DNA of 64,000 bases from CAZDXJ01 sp050303615 (GTDB lineage Bacteria > Pseudomonadota > Gammaproteobacteria > Methylococcales > Methylomonadaceae): contig JBNLCC010000094.1 of the NCBI GenBank assembly GCA_050303615.1, positions 1-64,000 of the forward strand, written 5' to 3'. Made by a program: the position numbers and the translations under genes. Position 1 is the first letter of the stretch, and each line of letters begins with the position of its first letter. The notes beneath the pieces are model-generated. The model did no database searches. It was not told the origin of the DNA and was given only the letters and a program-made list of their open reading frames with translations. This document shows, piece after piece, positions 44,023 to 52,524 of this stretch.

Positions 44023-44571
44023 ATGAGTGAAAGAATTGTAATGCGTACCGGTGAAGCCTTAGTTGCGGGCGGCCCCCCCGGAACCGCTGCGGAACCGGAA
44101 ATCGTCATTGGCGAATTGGACGGCCCGGTAGGCACCGCATTGGCAACTTTAACCGGCGATCAGGTTAAAGGTCACTCTCGCGTATTTGCCATTCTAAATA
44201 CCGACATTCAAGTACGCCCCGTTACGCTGATGGTCAGCAAAGTAACCGTCAACAACAGCCGCTACACCAACATTCTAATGGGCACCGTTCAGGCAGCGAT
44301 TGCCAACGGCGTTCTCGATGCAGTACGAGCCGGCGATATTCCCAAGGAAAAAGCCAACGATCTCGGCATTATCGTTTCGGTCTGGCTGAATCCCAGCGTT
44401 GCGACCGATGACAACCTGGACCACCAAATCCTGTTCGACATCCATCGCAAAGCGATGGCGCAGGCTATCCATAAAGCCATGACCAATACGCCGGATATCG
44501 ATTGGTTATTGGAAAACCAGGATAAAATCACCCATAAATACTTCCAAATGGGCTTGGACGGTAAAATTTAA
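44023..44571 (+). CDS. Formaldehyde-activating enzyme family paralogue (Fae-like), catalytic His not conserved
   Basis: 182 residues from ATG 44023, with GGAGG eight bases upstream. Fae fold recognisable from RTGEALVAGG, GPVGTALATL, PVTLMVSKVTVNNS and ANDLGIIVSVWLNP. Canonical Fae joins formaldehyde to tetrahydromethanopterin and uses a His in a V/L-A-H-I-D-L-I-I-G segment. Here the matching segment reads AAEPEIVIG (about 22-30), with Glu or Pro in place of His, and the usual FIHPEA is WLNPSV. It is probably a Fae2/Fae3-type paralogue of altered or unknown function. Followed by a good terminator. Confidence 0.85.
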   Translation: MSERIVMRTGEALVAGGPPGTAAEPEIVIGELDGPVGTALATLTGDQVKGHSRVFAILNTDIQVRPVTLMVSKVTVNNSRYTNILMGTVQAAIANGVLDAVRAGDIPKEKANDLGIIVSVWLNPSVATDDNLDHQILFDIHRKAMAQAIHKAMTNTPDIDWLLENQDKITHKYFQMGLDGKI

Positions 44572-44596
44572 CTATCGGCCCAAAGTGATACTCATT

Positions 44597-44644
44597 GGAA
44601 ACCGAAGCGCGGTAATGCATTTTTCCCTTCGGTTTCCCCATTTT
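44597..44644 (+). terminator. Rho-independent terminator after the Fae-like gene
   Basis: GGAAACCGAAG (44597-44607) pairs with CTTCGGTTTCC (44627-44637), loop of 19 bases, then CCA and TTTT. Perfect 11-bp stem just after the stop codon. Confidence 0.75.
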
Positions 44645-44751
44645 GCTGCACTTATATCCTTATTCGATACAAAGCGCGATCCGACAAACGGCCAGGCGTT
44701 ACCTCACCGTTAATTAGCCAAGCAAAGCACTGTCCTCCTTTAGGAAAGACC

Positions 44752-46437
44752 TTATTCACGGTCTATTTCCTGAAAAGCCTTGCCTGTTTCCAATGCTTTT
44801 ATGCAGCTTGAAAAATCCGCATACAACTGCCGTTCGGCAACCAGATCCGGTACCAGACCGATTCGTTCCAACATATCACGGGGCTGCTCCTGCAACCCGG
44901 TGATCAACACCGGAACATTTTTTTTCCGTAGCGCCATCACGGCGTCCTCTATCGCATAAAGCCCCGATTGATCTATATACGGCACCCTGTGCATGCGCAT
45001 AATCACCACATCCACTTCGGGTAACGCGTGCGTCATTGCCTGTAATTTGGCCGCGAATCCGAAAAATATCGGCCCGTCGAAATGCTTGATATAGACCTTT
45101 TTACGGACATCTTCCGACAATCCGGCCTCGTCCTCCCAGGCTTCCTCCCTGGCAAAATCCTCAACCGAACCCATTGCCGATTGGCTTTGGGCGATATCGC
45201 TCATTTTTTTCATGAACAGGATCGAGGTCAACACCATGCCCACGGCAATGGCCTGCAACAAATCGACAAACACAGTCATACCAAACACCAGCAGCATGAT
45301 CACCGATTCGGTACGCGGCACGTGAGCGGTATGTTTTATACATTTATAGTCGATAATGCTAAAACCGACAGTAATCAAAATGCCGGCCAGCACCGGCATC
45401 GGGATCAATTTTACATAGCCGCCTGCAAGCAGCAAGACCAGCAGCAATAGCATGCCGTGAACCACCCCCGAAATCAACGTTTTGCCGCCGGCATTGACGT
45501 TGACGGCGGTGCGCAACCCAGCGCCGGCCCCCGGAATACCGCCGAACATTGCCGCGCCGATATTACCCAACCCCTGGCCCACCAATTCCTTGTTACTGTC
45601 GTGCTGCATTTTGCTCATGTTATCGGCAACACTCGAAGTCAGTAAGGAATTGATCGATCCCAAAATAGCCAACGTCAAAGCGGGAATAAAAATCGTTGTC
45701 ATATCGACCCAATCAACCGAGCCCAACGTATCAAGTTTTAATTCGAGCATTCCTTCAGGAATATCCCTGATAATTGCCACGTCCAACCCCATCGCCGTCG
45801 AAACAAAAGTCAATACGACAATGGCAACCAATGGACCGGGAACCGCTCCGGTAATTCTCGGTAACAAATATATGACGGCAATCGTTAAACCGCACAGGAC
45901 TACAGCGGTAAAATTAATCACGTCAATCATTTCCGGTATTTCGCTAAGCATCTCCGGCAGGTTATCCGGCGAAACATACGCGGCTGCCCCTAATAGGGGG
46001 GAAATCTGTAATACAATAATGATCACCCCGATGCCGCTCATGAATCCCGCCACTACCGGATAGGGCATTAATTTCACATATTGTCCGATTTTAAGGATAC
46101 CCAGCACTATCTGTAAAATTCCGGCAAACAAGAAAATCGCCACAATGATCCCCATTGCCGCTTCCAGGCTGCCGTAACTTTCCACCTGCGCTGCAATCAC
46201 CACCGCGGAAACCACCGTCATCGGCCCGGTGGGACCGCTAATCCGCACCGGTGTTCCGCCAAAACAGGCGGTAATCAAGCTCAGAGCGATTGCCCCGTAT
46301 AAACCCGCCATCGCGCCCATGCCCGACAGTTCGCCGAATGCCAACGCCACGGGCAATGCGGCCATCGCAGCGGCCAAACCGCCTAAAAAATCTCCCTTCA
46401 GATTCGAGGTATCGTTGCTCGATGTTGTTCTAACCAT
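44752..46437 (-). CDS. SulP family anion permease with STAS domain
   Basis: 561 residues. Starts with the SulP core GDFLGGLAAAMAALPVALAFG and contains RISGPTGPMTVV and GGIPGAGAGLRTAVNVNAGG; 10-14 membrane segments to about residue 425; then a C-terminal STAS domain (about 450-550, KHFDGPIFFGFAAKL, VPYIDQSGLYAIEDA). SulP proteins carry sulfate, bicarbonate, chloride or dicarboxylates; the BicA-like bicarbonate role is possible next to formate/CO2 genes, but the substrate cannot be read from sequence. ATG at 46437 lies 24 bases past a terminator that ends the fhc operon. Confidence 0.9.
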   Translation of the reverse strand: MVRTTSSNDTSNLKGDFLGGLAAAMAALPVALAFGELSGMGAMAGLYGAIALSLITACFGGTPVRISGPTGPMTVVSAVVIAAQVESYGSLEAAMGIIVAIFLFAGILQIVLGILKIGQYVKLMPYPVVAGFMSGIGVIIIVLQISPLLGAAAYVSPDNLPEMLSEIPEMIDVINFTAVVLCGLTIAVIYLLPRITGAVPGPLVAIVVLTFVSTAMGLDVAIIRDIPEGMLELKLDTLGSVDWVDMTTIFIPALTLAILGSINSLLTSSVADNMSKMQHDSNKELVGQGLGNIGAAMFGGIPGAGAGLRTAVNVNAGGKTLISGVVHGMLLLLVLLLAGGYVKLIPMPVLAGILITVGFSIIDYKCIKHTAHVPRTESVIMLLVFGMTVFVDLLQAIAVGMVLTSILFMKKMSDIAQSQSAMGSVEDFAREEAWEDEAGLSEDVRKKVYIKHFDGPIFFGFAAKLQAMTHALPEVDVVIMRMHRVPYIDQSGLYAIEDAVMALRKKNVPVLITGLQEQPRDMLERIGLVPDLVAERQLYADFSSCIKALETGKAFQEIDRE

Positions 46438-46460
46438 ACCTTACACTCTTCGCATGATAA

Positions 46461-46491
46461 ATAAAAAAGGAGAAGCGCCAACTTCTCCTTT
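46461..46491 (-). terminator. Terminator between fhcC and the SulP gene
   Basis: On the minus strand AAAGGAGAAG, loop TTGGCG, CTTCTCCTTT followed by a T-rich tail (TTTATTT). Perfect 10-bp stem. It lies only about 24 bases before the SulP start codon, so it could end fhcBADC or act as an attenuator of SulP. Confidence 0.8.
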
Positions 46492-46587
46492 CTCACTAAT
46501 TAACCGCTGTTATCCCACCTGTGTAGCGATCCTTTCGCTTTAAATCGCGTTGCATTGCAGCACATCCCTTAAATGATAATACCGGTA

Positions 46588-47400
46588 CTAAATTTTCACC
46601 AGAATTTCGCCGCGGCCCGTATTTGCCATGTCCCCACCGAATCGATGCACACAGTTGAAAGCCGCCGAAGTCTCGGCAAATTTGGAATCAAGATGTTTTA
46701 ACGAACCGAACAACAGCGGCAAAAATGCCATCGTGTGTGAGCCGCAATCGTTAAATGTCGGCATCAGTTCGGGCTTGTTCCATAACAGCAATGTACCGCG
46801 CCGCATGCCATAGCCGGCATATATTCCGACCCGGCCCATTACGGCAATGGTCCCGGCAGTCATCCTGGAAGCGCAATAATCGCCGGCATCCCCTTCGATC
46901 AGCAACATACCCCGGCGCATGTGATCACCGGCACGTTCTCCGACATTACCTTTAACCAGCACCATGCCGCCTTTCATACCTTGTTTATTGCCTGGCAGCG
47001 CCGCACCGAGAAAATCGCCGGCATCGCCGTCGATCCGGATAAAACCGCCTTGCATTTCACAGGCTGCATATATATTAGCATTATTAGTGACATTGATAAC
47101 ACCAGACTTCATGCCCCACCCCAAGTAAGCGCCGGCGCTGCCTTCGACGGTGATCGTCCCGCCTTCCAATTGCTTGCCAATATTATCCAGCTTGCGGTAA
47201 CTGTTTCTGATAACGATATTTTGCGTGTCACTGCCGGTCAGGCTAAACAACTCATCGACGCGGATACTCATTTTACCGCATTGCAGGGTTAAAGCCCCTA
47301 TTTCATTCGGATCCATACCGGCAAGCGCCTGACAAACCAGCGGCGACATATCGACGCGCTGTTCCACCCGGTGCCGCAAGCTAAAAGTCAATGCACTCAT
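46588..47400 (-). CDS. fhcC: Formyltransferase/hydrolase complex subunit C
   Basis: 270 residues. Beta-helical FwdC/FmdC-like protein with repeated G-x-x-x-G-D/G-x-x-x turns (GGTITVEGSAGAYLG, GGFIRIDGDAGDFLG, GGMVLVKGNVGERAG). In the Fhc complex of methylotrophs it is a structural partner of FhcA/B/D. Starts in a four-base overlap with fhcD. Last gene of fhcBADC. Confidence 0.95.
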   Translation of the reverse strand: MSALTFSLRHRVEQRVDMSPLVCQALAGMDPNEIGALTLQCGKMSIRVDELFSLTGSDTQNIVIRNSYRKLDNIGKQLEGGTITVEGSAGAYLGWGMKSGVINVTNNANIYAACEMQGGFIRIDGDAGDFLGAALPGNKQGMKGGMVLVKGNVGERAGDHMRRGMLLIEGDAGDYCASRMTAGTIAVMGRVGIYAGYGMRRGTLLLWNKPELMPTFNDCGSHTMAFLPLLFGSLKHLDSKFAETSAAFNCVHRFGGDMANTGRGEILVKI

Positions 47401-48293
47401 TGCATAATCTCCTGTAAATGAAAATGGTAAGGGCCTAATTTACCGCCGTAATTTCCAGCGCTGATACGCTTAATGCCGTTGTAGGCGCCAATCGAACAGA
47501 AAGTCTCCATACCGGCACGCATGGCTTTTTTGATATCTTCCTCAGTCAAGCCGTCCACCACGATTTCCATCACCGACTCAACGCCCGGAGACAACTTCGT
47601 GCGAGTAATCCCTTTCAGCGTCGGACAAAACGCCTCGTTAGTCGATGCTCCGAGGGAAGCATATTTCGACCCGACTTTTGAACCGGAACGTACAACGCCA
47701 CCGGGAAACGGCAAAATCACATTAGGGACTTTACGCATCGCTTCGACGGCTTTTTCGCAGGCGTGTAGTGCATCAACCTCCGATTCCGCCAAAATCAACA
47801 AGTTGCCGCCGCCGATAGCATCGACTTGGCCGGTTGTCTCTTCCACCAGGAATTCGCCGTCCATTACCGGAATACGCCAATACCGTTTACCGCCGATTTG
47901 TTTGGAAATCTGGTAGCCGTCGCCGAAATAGCGCAGATTTTTTCCCAGCGGAATCCGCTTGCCACCATCGATTCCGGAAAACAAGGCGGACGTCGGTGAA
48001 GTCAACACACTTTGTCCGGCCCGGGTTTCCAATTGCTTCATCAGTCCCTTGCCACCCATGGTAAACAGCATCGCCGAAACCCCCGGCCTGCCGTCCGGTG
48101 TTTCAGAGGGATCCAAAACCCGTTCAATATCAGCTTCACAGCCGCAGCCGATTACCGACGTTGCAAAGCCGGTCATGGATTTCGCGGAATTATATGCCCA
48201 TTGTTCCGTTTGTGCGGTAATAATCACGCGCGTCGCTTTCATCGGGAAAGCTTCGGCGAAAGTATCGTCGATTTGCACGCCATTGAGTATCAT
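47397..48293 (-). CDS. fhcD: Formyltransferase subunit D of the Fhc complex (formyl transfer from H4MPT)
   Basis: 298 residues, full length. MILNGVQIDDTFAEAFPMK, then KLSPGVESVMEIVVDG and the end KLGPYHFHLQEIM are typical of formylmethanofuran:H4MPT formyltransferase. In methylotrophs it passes the formyl group from H4MPT to the methylofuran-type carrier, after which FhcA hydrolyses it to formate. Overlaps fhcA and fhcC by four bases each. Confidence 0.96.
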   Translation of the reverse strand: MILNGVQIDDTFAEAFPMKATRVIITAQTEQWAYNSAKSMTGFATSVIGCGCEADIERVLDPSETPDGRPGVSAMLFTMGGKGLMKQLETRAGQSVLTSPTSALFSGIDGGKRIPLGKNLRYFGDGYQISKQIGGKRYWRIPVMDGEFLVEETTGQVDAIGGGNLLILAESEVDALHACEKAVEAMRKVPNVILPFPGGVVRSGSKVGSKYASLGASTNEAFCPTLKGITRTKLSPGVESVMEIVVDGLTEEDIKKAMRAGMETFCSIGAYNGIKRISAGNYGGKLGPYHFHLQEIMQ

Positions 48294-49957
48294 GCCGCAC
48301 CTCCGGTTGTCGGGTGCACTGTCAAACTGCCGCGTCCGTCTTCGGTAATTTCATCGTCGCTGATGCTAAAGTTGCCTAATTTCATGGTCATGTAACGATT
48401 AAAATAGGTTTGCAGATCTTTTTCGACAGCGGGATCGTAATCCGGCCTGATCACATGCGTCGTACCCCACTTGCTTTTTACAATCTTTCCGTCCTGCACC
48501 ACAAGTTCGCCGTCTTTGAAGACATAATCCGGTTTTTCAAACATTTTCTGCCGGTCTGCATTATTGGTATAAATGGTGATATCCGCCCACGCACCGGGCC
48601 CTAAATTGCCGCGATCCTGCAAACCGATCAGCCGGGCGGCACCCGCTCGGGTCATTGTGGCAATCTCCTGCAAAGTATATTCACGGTCGATCGACGCCAA
48701 CGTGGTCATCTTCTGCGCCTCCGGATGAATTGTCGCCAGCATGTCATTGCGGAAGCTTTTATCCATCAACAGACGAATCAGATGCGGATAACTGATAAAC
48801 GGTGCCCCATTAGGGTGGTCGGTCGTCAGAAAAACCCGCCAGGGATCATCGACCAGCAAAAAGGTCTCCAAGCCGATTGCCCACTGCAGGGCATTGACAA
48901 AATTCTGGTCGCGATATTTAAACGGCACCACCCCGCAGCCCGCATCACACTCAATATCCATGCACACCCATTTATTCGGTTTGGCATGGTGATGATTGGC
49001 GAACTGGCGCATATTATCGCCCGATGCGGTCACCGTCTGGCCGAACAGAACCTGTCCGACATCGACTGTAATATTTTTGTTGCGATTAATCGCTTCGGCA
49101 ATTCGCGCAGCGCCGGACGAAAATTTAAAGTCGCCTTCGGTACCGTAACTGTGGAATTGAATATGGGTTAAATGCATCGGCAGTCCGCCAACCCCCTGAA
49201 TCGTATTCAGCGTGGTTTCGACATTGCCCGGTACGCCCAGATTACAACCGTGCACGTGCAACGGATGTGCAACCCCTAATTCTTTCACTGCGGTCGCCAG
49301 TGTATGTAGAATTTGCCGGGGGGTCACATCGTAATGGGCGTTTTTCTCGTCAAGATCCAGTTTACGTTGGTTGAATTTGAAGGCATTGATGCCGCCGGCG
49401 TTAACCACTTTGACGCCGATCGCCTGTGCCGAACGAATGGTCCATGCAACATAGTCGTTGATGGCTTTTTGATCCTTTTTCGCGGTCAGCATGCGCAGCA
49501 GAAAATCATCGCTGCCCAACATTACATAACCGCCTTTGTCTAGAATCGGAATATCGGCCATTTCCATATGCGCCTGACGCGCATTAATCGGTAAAACAGC
49601 AGGTTCAAACACCGTGGTGTAACCCATTTCGGCATAGCGATAGCCGGTTGTATAGGTACTGGGCATCGCATGGCCGCATCCGGAGCGTGTCAGTTCGGTG
49701 CGCGGCAGAGGATCGGCACGGTGATCTTCCGGCAACAGAGTGCGGGCGATATTGCCTTTGCCGCCGCCGACATGCGTATGCATATCGATAGCGCCGGACA
49801 TCACTACTTTATCAGTCAGGTCGTATTCCCGGTCAATTTTAACGCCTTCCGCCGGACGTTTAACGATGCGTCCGTCGCGTATAAATATATCGCGTTTCTT
49901 ACCATCCACACCATTCGCCGGATCGTAAACGGTTCCACCTTTTAACTTGATTAGCAT
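48290..49957 (-). CDS. fhcA: Formyltransferase/hydrolase complex subunit A (amidohydrolase)
   Basis: 555 residues. Amidohydrolase fold with the metal-binding MHTHVGGG near residue 60, HPLHVHGCN, THIQFHSYG and LTTDHPNGAPF. Hydrolyses the formyl carrier to formate inside the complex; homologous to FwdA/FmdA of methanogens. Nine bases after fhcB. Together with fhcB, D and C it shows that the organism uses the H4MPT pathway for formaldehyde oxidation. Confidence 0.96.
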   Translation of the reverse strand: MLIKLKGGTVYDPANGVDGKKRDIFIRDGRIVKRPAEGVKIDREYDLTDKVVMSGAIDMHTHVGGGKGNIARTLLPEDHRADPLPRTELTRSGCGHAMPSTYTTGYRYAEMGYTTVFEPAVLPINARQAHMEMADIPILDKGGYVMLGSDDFLLRMLTAKKDQKAINDYVAWTIRSAQAIGVKVVNAGGINAFKFNQRKLDLDEKNAHYDVTPRQILHTLATAVKELGVAHPLHVHGCNLGVPGNVETTLNTIQGVGGLPMHLTHIQFHSYGTEGDFKFSSGAARIAEAINRNKNITVDVGQVLFGQTVTASGDNMRQFANHHHAKPNKWVCMDIECDAGCGVVPFKYRDQNFVNALQWAIGLETFLLVDDPWRVFLTTDHPNGAPFISYPHLIRLLMDKSFRNDMLATIHPEAQKMTTLASIDREYTLQEIATMTRAGAARLIGLQDRGNLGPGAWADITIYTNNADRQKMFEKPDYVFKDGELVVQDGKIVKSKWGTTHVIRPDYDPAVEKDLQTYFNRYMTMKLGNFSISDDEITEDGRGSLTVHPTTGGAA

Positions 49958-49966
49958 AAATTCTTC

Positions 49967-51223
49967 CTACAAAGCTTTTTCTATCGCAGTCAGCACTTCG
50001 GCAGTACTGGGCAAACCAGAATCTCTCAGTTTTTTCAGTCTGATCGCCACAACGTTATCCATCCGGAACGCGTGACCGGCATGATCGATACCCGGCACAC
50101 CGACTGGTATGAACACGTCCGGTTCCTGCTCAAAAGTCATTCCGGAACGGCCGACGACAATCACCGGCACATCGGTTTTCGGCGGCACCGCCGCAACATT
50201 GAATGCCTGCACCCAGAGCAGCACGTCCGCTTCGCCTTCGGAAAGAAAAAATTCGGCATCGTTCAAATAGGGGTCGTATTCCGGGTAGCCGCTTGCAAAA
50301 CGGACACGCGCCGGGTAACCGGTTATCCAGCCGCATACCTGATTGGCAGTCTGGTCACCGTCCTTACCGCCGAGCGGTAAACCGGAGAAACGAGTTTGCC
50401 CATTAAGATCCTTAACCATTTCGCAAACGGCCTGCACTGTCAGTTCCGCCTGGGCATAATTCAATGCACCCGCCGCCCAGGTAACCACGCCATAGCGGGC
50501 TGCTTTTAACTGATCGGCCAACGCCAGCAACTCATCGACACTAATACCGCCAATTTCAGTAACCTGCACCGGATTGCCCAACACCAGCGACTTCAACACG
50601 GCAATCACGCCTGGTAAATCGGTATCGGAGCACGGCAAAACTTTCGCTTTTCTGCCATCCGGCGAGGTAGATGTCTCACCGGACGGCGCTTTACCCAGAA
50701 AGACCAACTGCCTTTTGGAGGTATCTTCGACAAACATGCTCTGCTCATTCCAAAGATAACGCTCGAAAAACCGCGGCGAAAAACTTTCCGGATCGGTTCC
50801 GACAATCAACAATAAATCACAGCGGTTTTTTACTTCCGCCAATGTGGTATTCATCCACCCGGAATCCTGCATAGCCAGAAAATTTCTCCTGGCAACAGTG
50901 AAATTCATATTATCGACCACGGCACCGCAGCGATCGGCCAAGGCCAGCAAAGCGCGCATACCGTTAACATCGGTAGCGCATCCTCCGAATACCGGTTGGT
51001 TAGTGGCATTTATCAATTCCGCAGCTTTTGCCGCCGCCTCATTGAGGCTTGATTCCTTACCGTAGACACGGGGATTAACATCGGTAACCGGCTGTTCGAA
51101 CGCCGGGGTATTCACTGCACAGCCATTTTCGATCACTTTCAGCGATAAACCGTCAACCTCCACGGTCAGATCATCGGTTCCTATACCGCAAAAAGGACTA
51201 GGCACATCAGTAATTTCTGTCAT
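49967..51223 (-). CDS. fhcB: Formyltransferase/hydrolase complex subunit B
   Basis: 418 residues from ATG 51223, with AAGGA eight bases upstream (a TTG 15 bases earlier is less likely). Homologous to the FmdB/FwdB oxidoreductase subunit (FGGCATDVNG, LLIVGTDPESFSPR, GGKDGDQTANQVCGW). Family knowledge: in methylotroph Fhc this subunit has lost the molybdopterin and Fe-S sites and is structural; no dense Cys cluster is visible here, in agreement. First gene of the fhcBADC operon. Confidence 0.94.
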   Translation of the reverse strand: MTEITDVPSPFCGIGTDDLTVEVDGLSLKVIENGCAVNTPAFEQPVTDVNPRVYGKESSLNEAAAKAAELINATNQPVFGGCATDVNGMRALLALADRCGAVVDNMNFTVARRNFLAMQDSGWMNTTLAEVKNRCDLLLIVGTDPESFSPRFFERYLWNEQSMFVEDTSKRQLVFLGKAPSGETSTSPDGRKAKVLPCSDTDLPGVIAVLKSLVLGNPVQVTEIGGISVDELLALADQLKAARYGVVTWAAGALNYAQAELTVQAVCEMVKDLNGQTRFSGLPLGGKDGDQTANQVCGWITGYPARVRFASGYPEYDPYLNDAEFFLSEGEADVLLWVQAFNVAAVPPKTDVPVIVVGRSGMTFEQEPDVFIPVGVPGIDHAGHAFRMDNVVAIRLKKLRDSGLPSTAEVLTAIEKAL

Positions 51224-51947
51224 TAAGCTGTCCTTCAATTAGTCTTTAAGTATCTTCATTCAATATTATGTTGTTTATGCCGGACCGGCACCCGGATTCA
51301 CGCTTTACCCGGTCCGAAAAATTTTTGCCGTTATTGCTTAAATTGTTCCTACCACCCACTAAACATTGCACCTCAGCTACCTGCCGCTCCGGCAGAAGGT
51401 AAGGGAAATGCAAAGCACTGCTGCAATCAATATCAGACACACGACCTATTGCACACCGCTAAAAATTGAAAATACAACCCGGGCATCTTTAACAATACAT
51501 AACCGTTTATTGTATCCTTTTTTAACATCAGTCCAAAATCGACGTTTGCTTTGCCATACGCCAATCATGCCGATAGCCGACTCAAAATAAAGCAACTTTG
51601 TTCTCCACAATCCGCCATGCAAGTACCGCCCTGCAGACCATTATAATTGGCAAAACACCCAATACTGGTCCGATAATCATGAACCAATCTAGCCCGTTTC
51701 CAATGAACCGTCGTTGCTCCGATGTAACGACCGGATCTAACGGAAAAACTCAACCCCTTCGTTGCCATGCAAAACACTTGTCAAGTTAAGCGTAGAGTAT
51801 CAGTTTCTTGATCCGTCCGGTTTCGGTTAGAGCCGTTCGCTTTTTAACGCGGCAGATCCCGTGAAAAGGATATAATATGCTGTAATAATTTAAAGATCGT
51901 TTTGGTTTACATTATTTTGCTCACGGAGAAATAATCCGGCATGACAA
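51224..51947. other. Long gene-free spacer upstream of fhcBADC
   Basis: 724 bases between divergent fhcB and the thioesterase gene. No coding frame is convincing. Features: the palindrome TGCCGG-A-CCGGCA (51278-51290), an 8-bp inverted repeat CGGACCGG (51281-51288) / CCGGTCCG (51309-51316) in the expected fhc leader, and a weak minus-strand TACAAT box (51509-51514). The length suggests a regulated promoter region. Confidence 0.55.
51278..51316 (-). promoter_or_regulatory. Inverted repeats in the fhc leader
   Basis: A 13-base palindrome (51278-51290) overlaps one arm of a second inverted repeat (arms 51281-51288 and 51309-51316, 20-base loop), 55-95 bases before the fhcB ATG. May be an operator or an mRNA hairpin. 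Confidence 0.4.
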
Positions 51948-52385
51948 ATGATTGAAGAATTGCAGAAAGTCTTTTATTCGGAAATTCCGTTAACGAAAAC
52001 GATTGGCATTACCGTCGAACAATTTTCCAATACCTGTTTAACGATTTCCGCACCACTTGACAATAATATTAACCATAAATCCACCGCTTTTGGCGGCAGT
52101 CTTTATAGCGTGGCGGTTTTGTCGGGTTGGGGGCTAATTTATCGCCTGTTGAAAGTTCGCGGTTTAACAGGCCATATCGTTATTCAGGAAAGCACGACGC
52201 AATTTTATAAGCCCATCATATCGGACATTGTCGCCAATTGTTGCTTTGCTTCCGATGCGCAAATCGAAAAATTTATTCGTATGTACCAAAAGAAGGGAAA
52301 GGCTCGAATCAAGCTGCAATCTACGATAATGAGCAACGGTGAAACAGGTGTTCTATTCAAAGGCAGTTACGTTGTCCATCAATGA
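51948..52385 (+). CDS. YiiD-type thioesterase domain protein
   Basis: 145 residues, hotdog fold of the YiiD C-terminal thioesterase family (PF09500 type): NHKSTAFGGSLYSVAVLSGW is the characteristic helix, followed by VIQESTTQFYKPI. Likely hydrolyses an acyl thioester; substrate unknown. The E. coli protein has an acetyltransferase domain fused in front; here the thioesterase domain stands alone. The ATG at 51948 lies inside a four-codon frame (ATG at 51941) that has the better spaced GGAG, so reinitiation or a different true start is possible. Confidence 0.8.
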   Translation: MIEELQKVFYSEIPLTKTIGITVEQFSNTCLTISAPLDNNINHKSTAFGGSLYSVAVLSGWGLIYRLLKVRGLTGHIVIQESTTQFYKPIISDIVANCCFASDAQIEKFIRMYQKKGKARIKLQSTIMSNGETGVLFKGSYVVHQ

Positions 52386-52524
52386 AGCGATTCGCTTTTC
52401 CAAAGATTGTCGCAAGTTATGCGTCATTAAATACGCCGGCCAACAAAACGGATCAAGCAGATACCCGGAGCTTTGCTCCGACCCATCTAGACCATAATGT
52501 AAACAGTTATTATTGTAAAATTTT

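Noticed and set aside
45482..46063. 193-residue open frame antisense to the SulP gene
   Set aside because: Shadow of the SulP coding sequence; low-complexity Ala/Pro/Thr-rich translation and no family match.
47521..48348. Overlapping + strand frames inside fhcD/fhcA
   Set aside because: Shadows of strongly supported fhc genes.
51246..51440. 64-residue minus-strand frame in the fhcB leader
   Set aside because: Would start at GTG with no Shine-Dalgarno and has no protein-like pattern; better read as leader/regulatory DNA.
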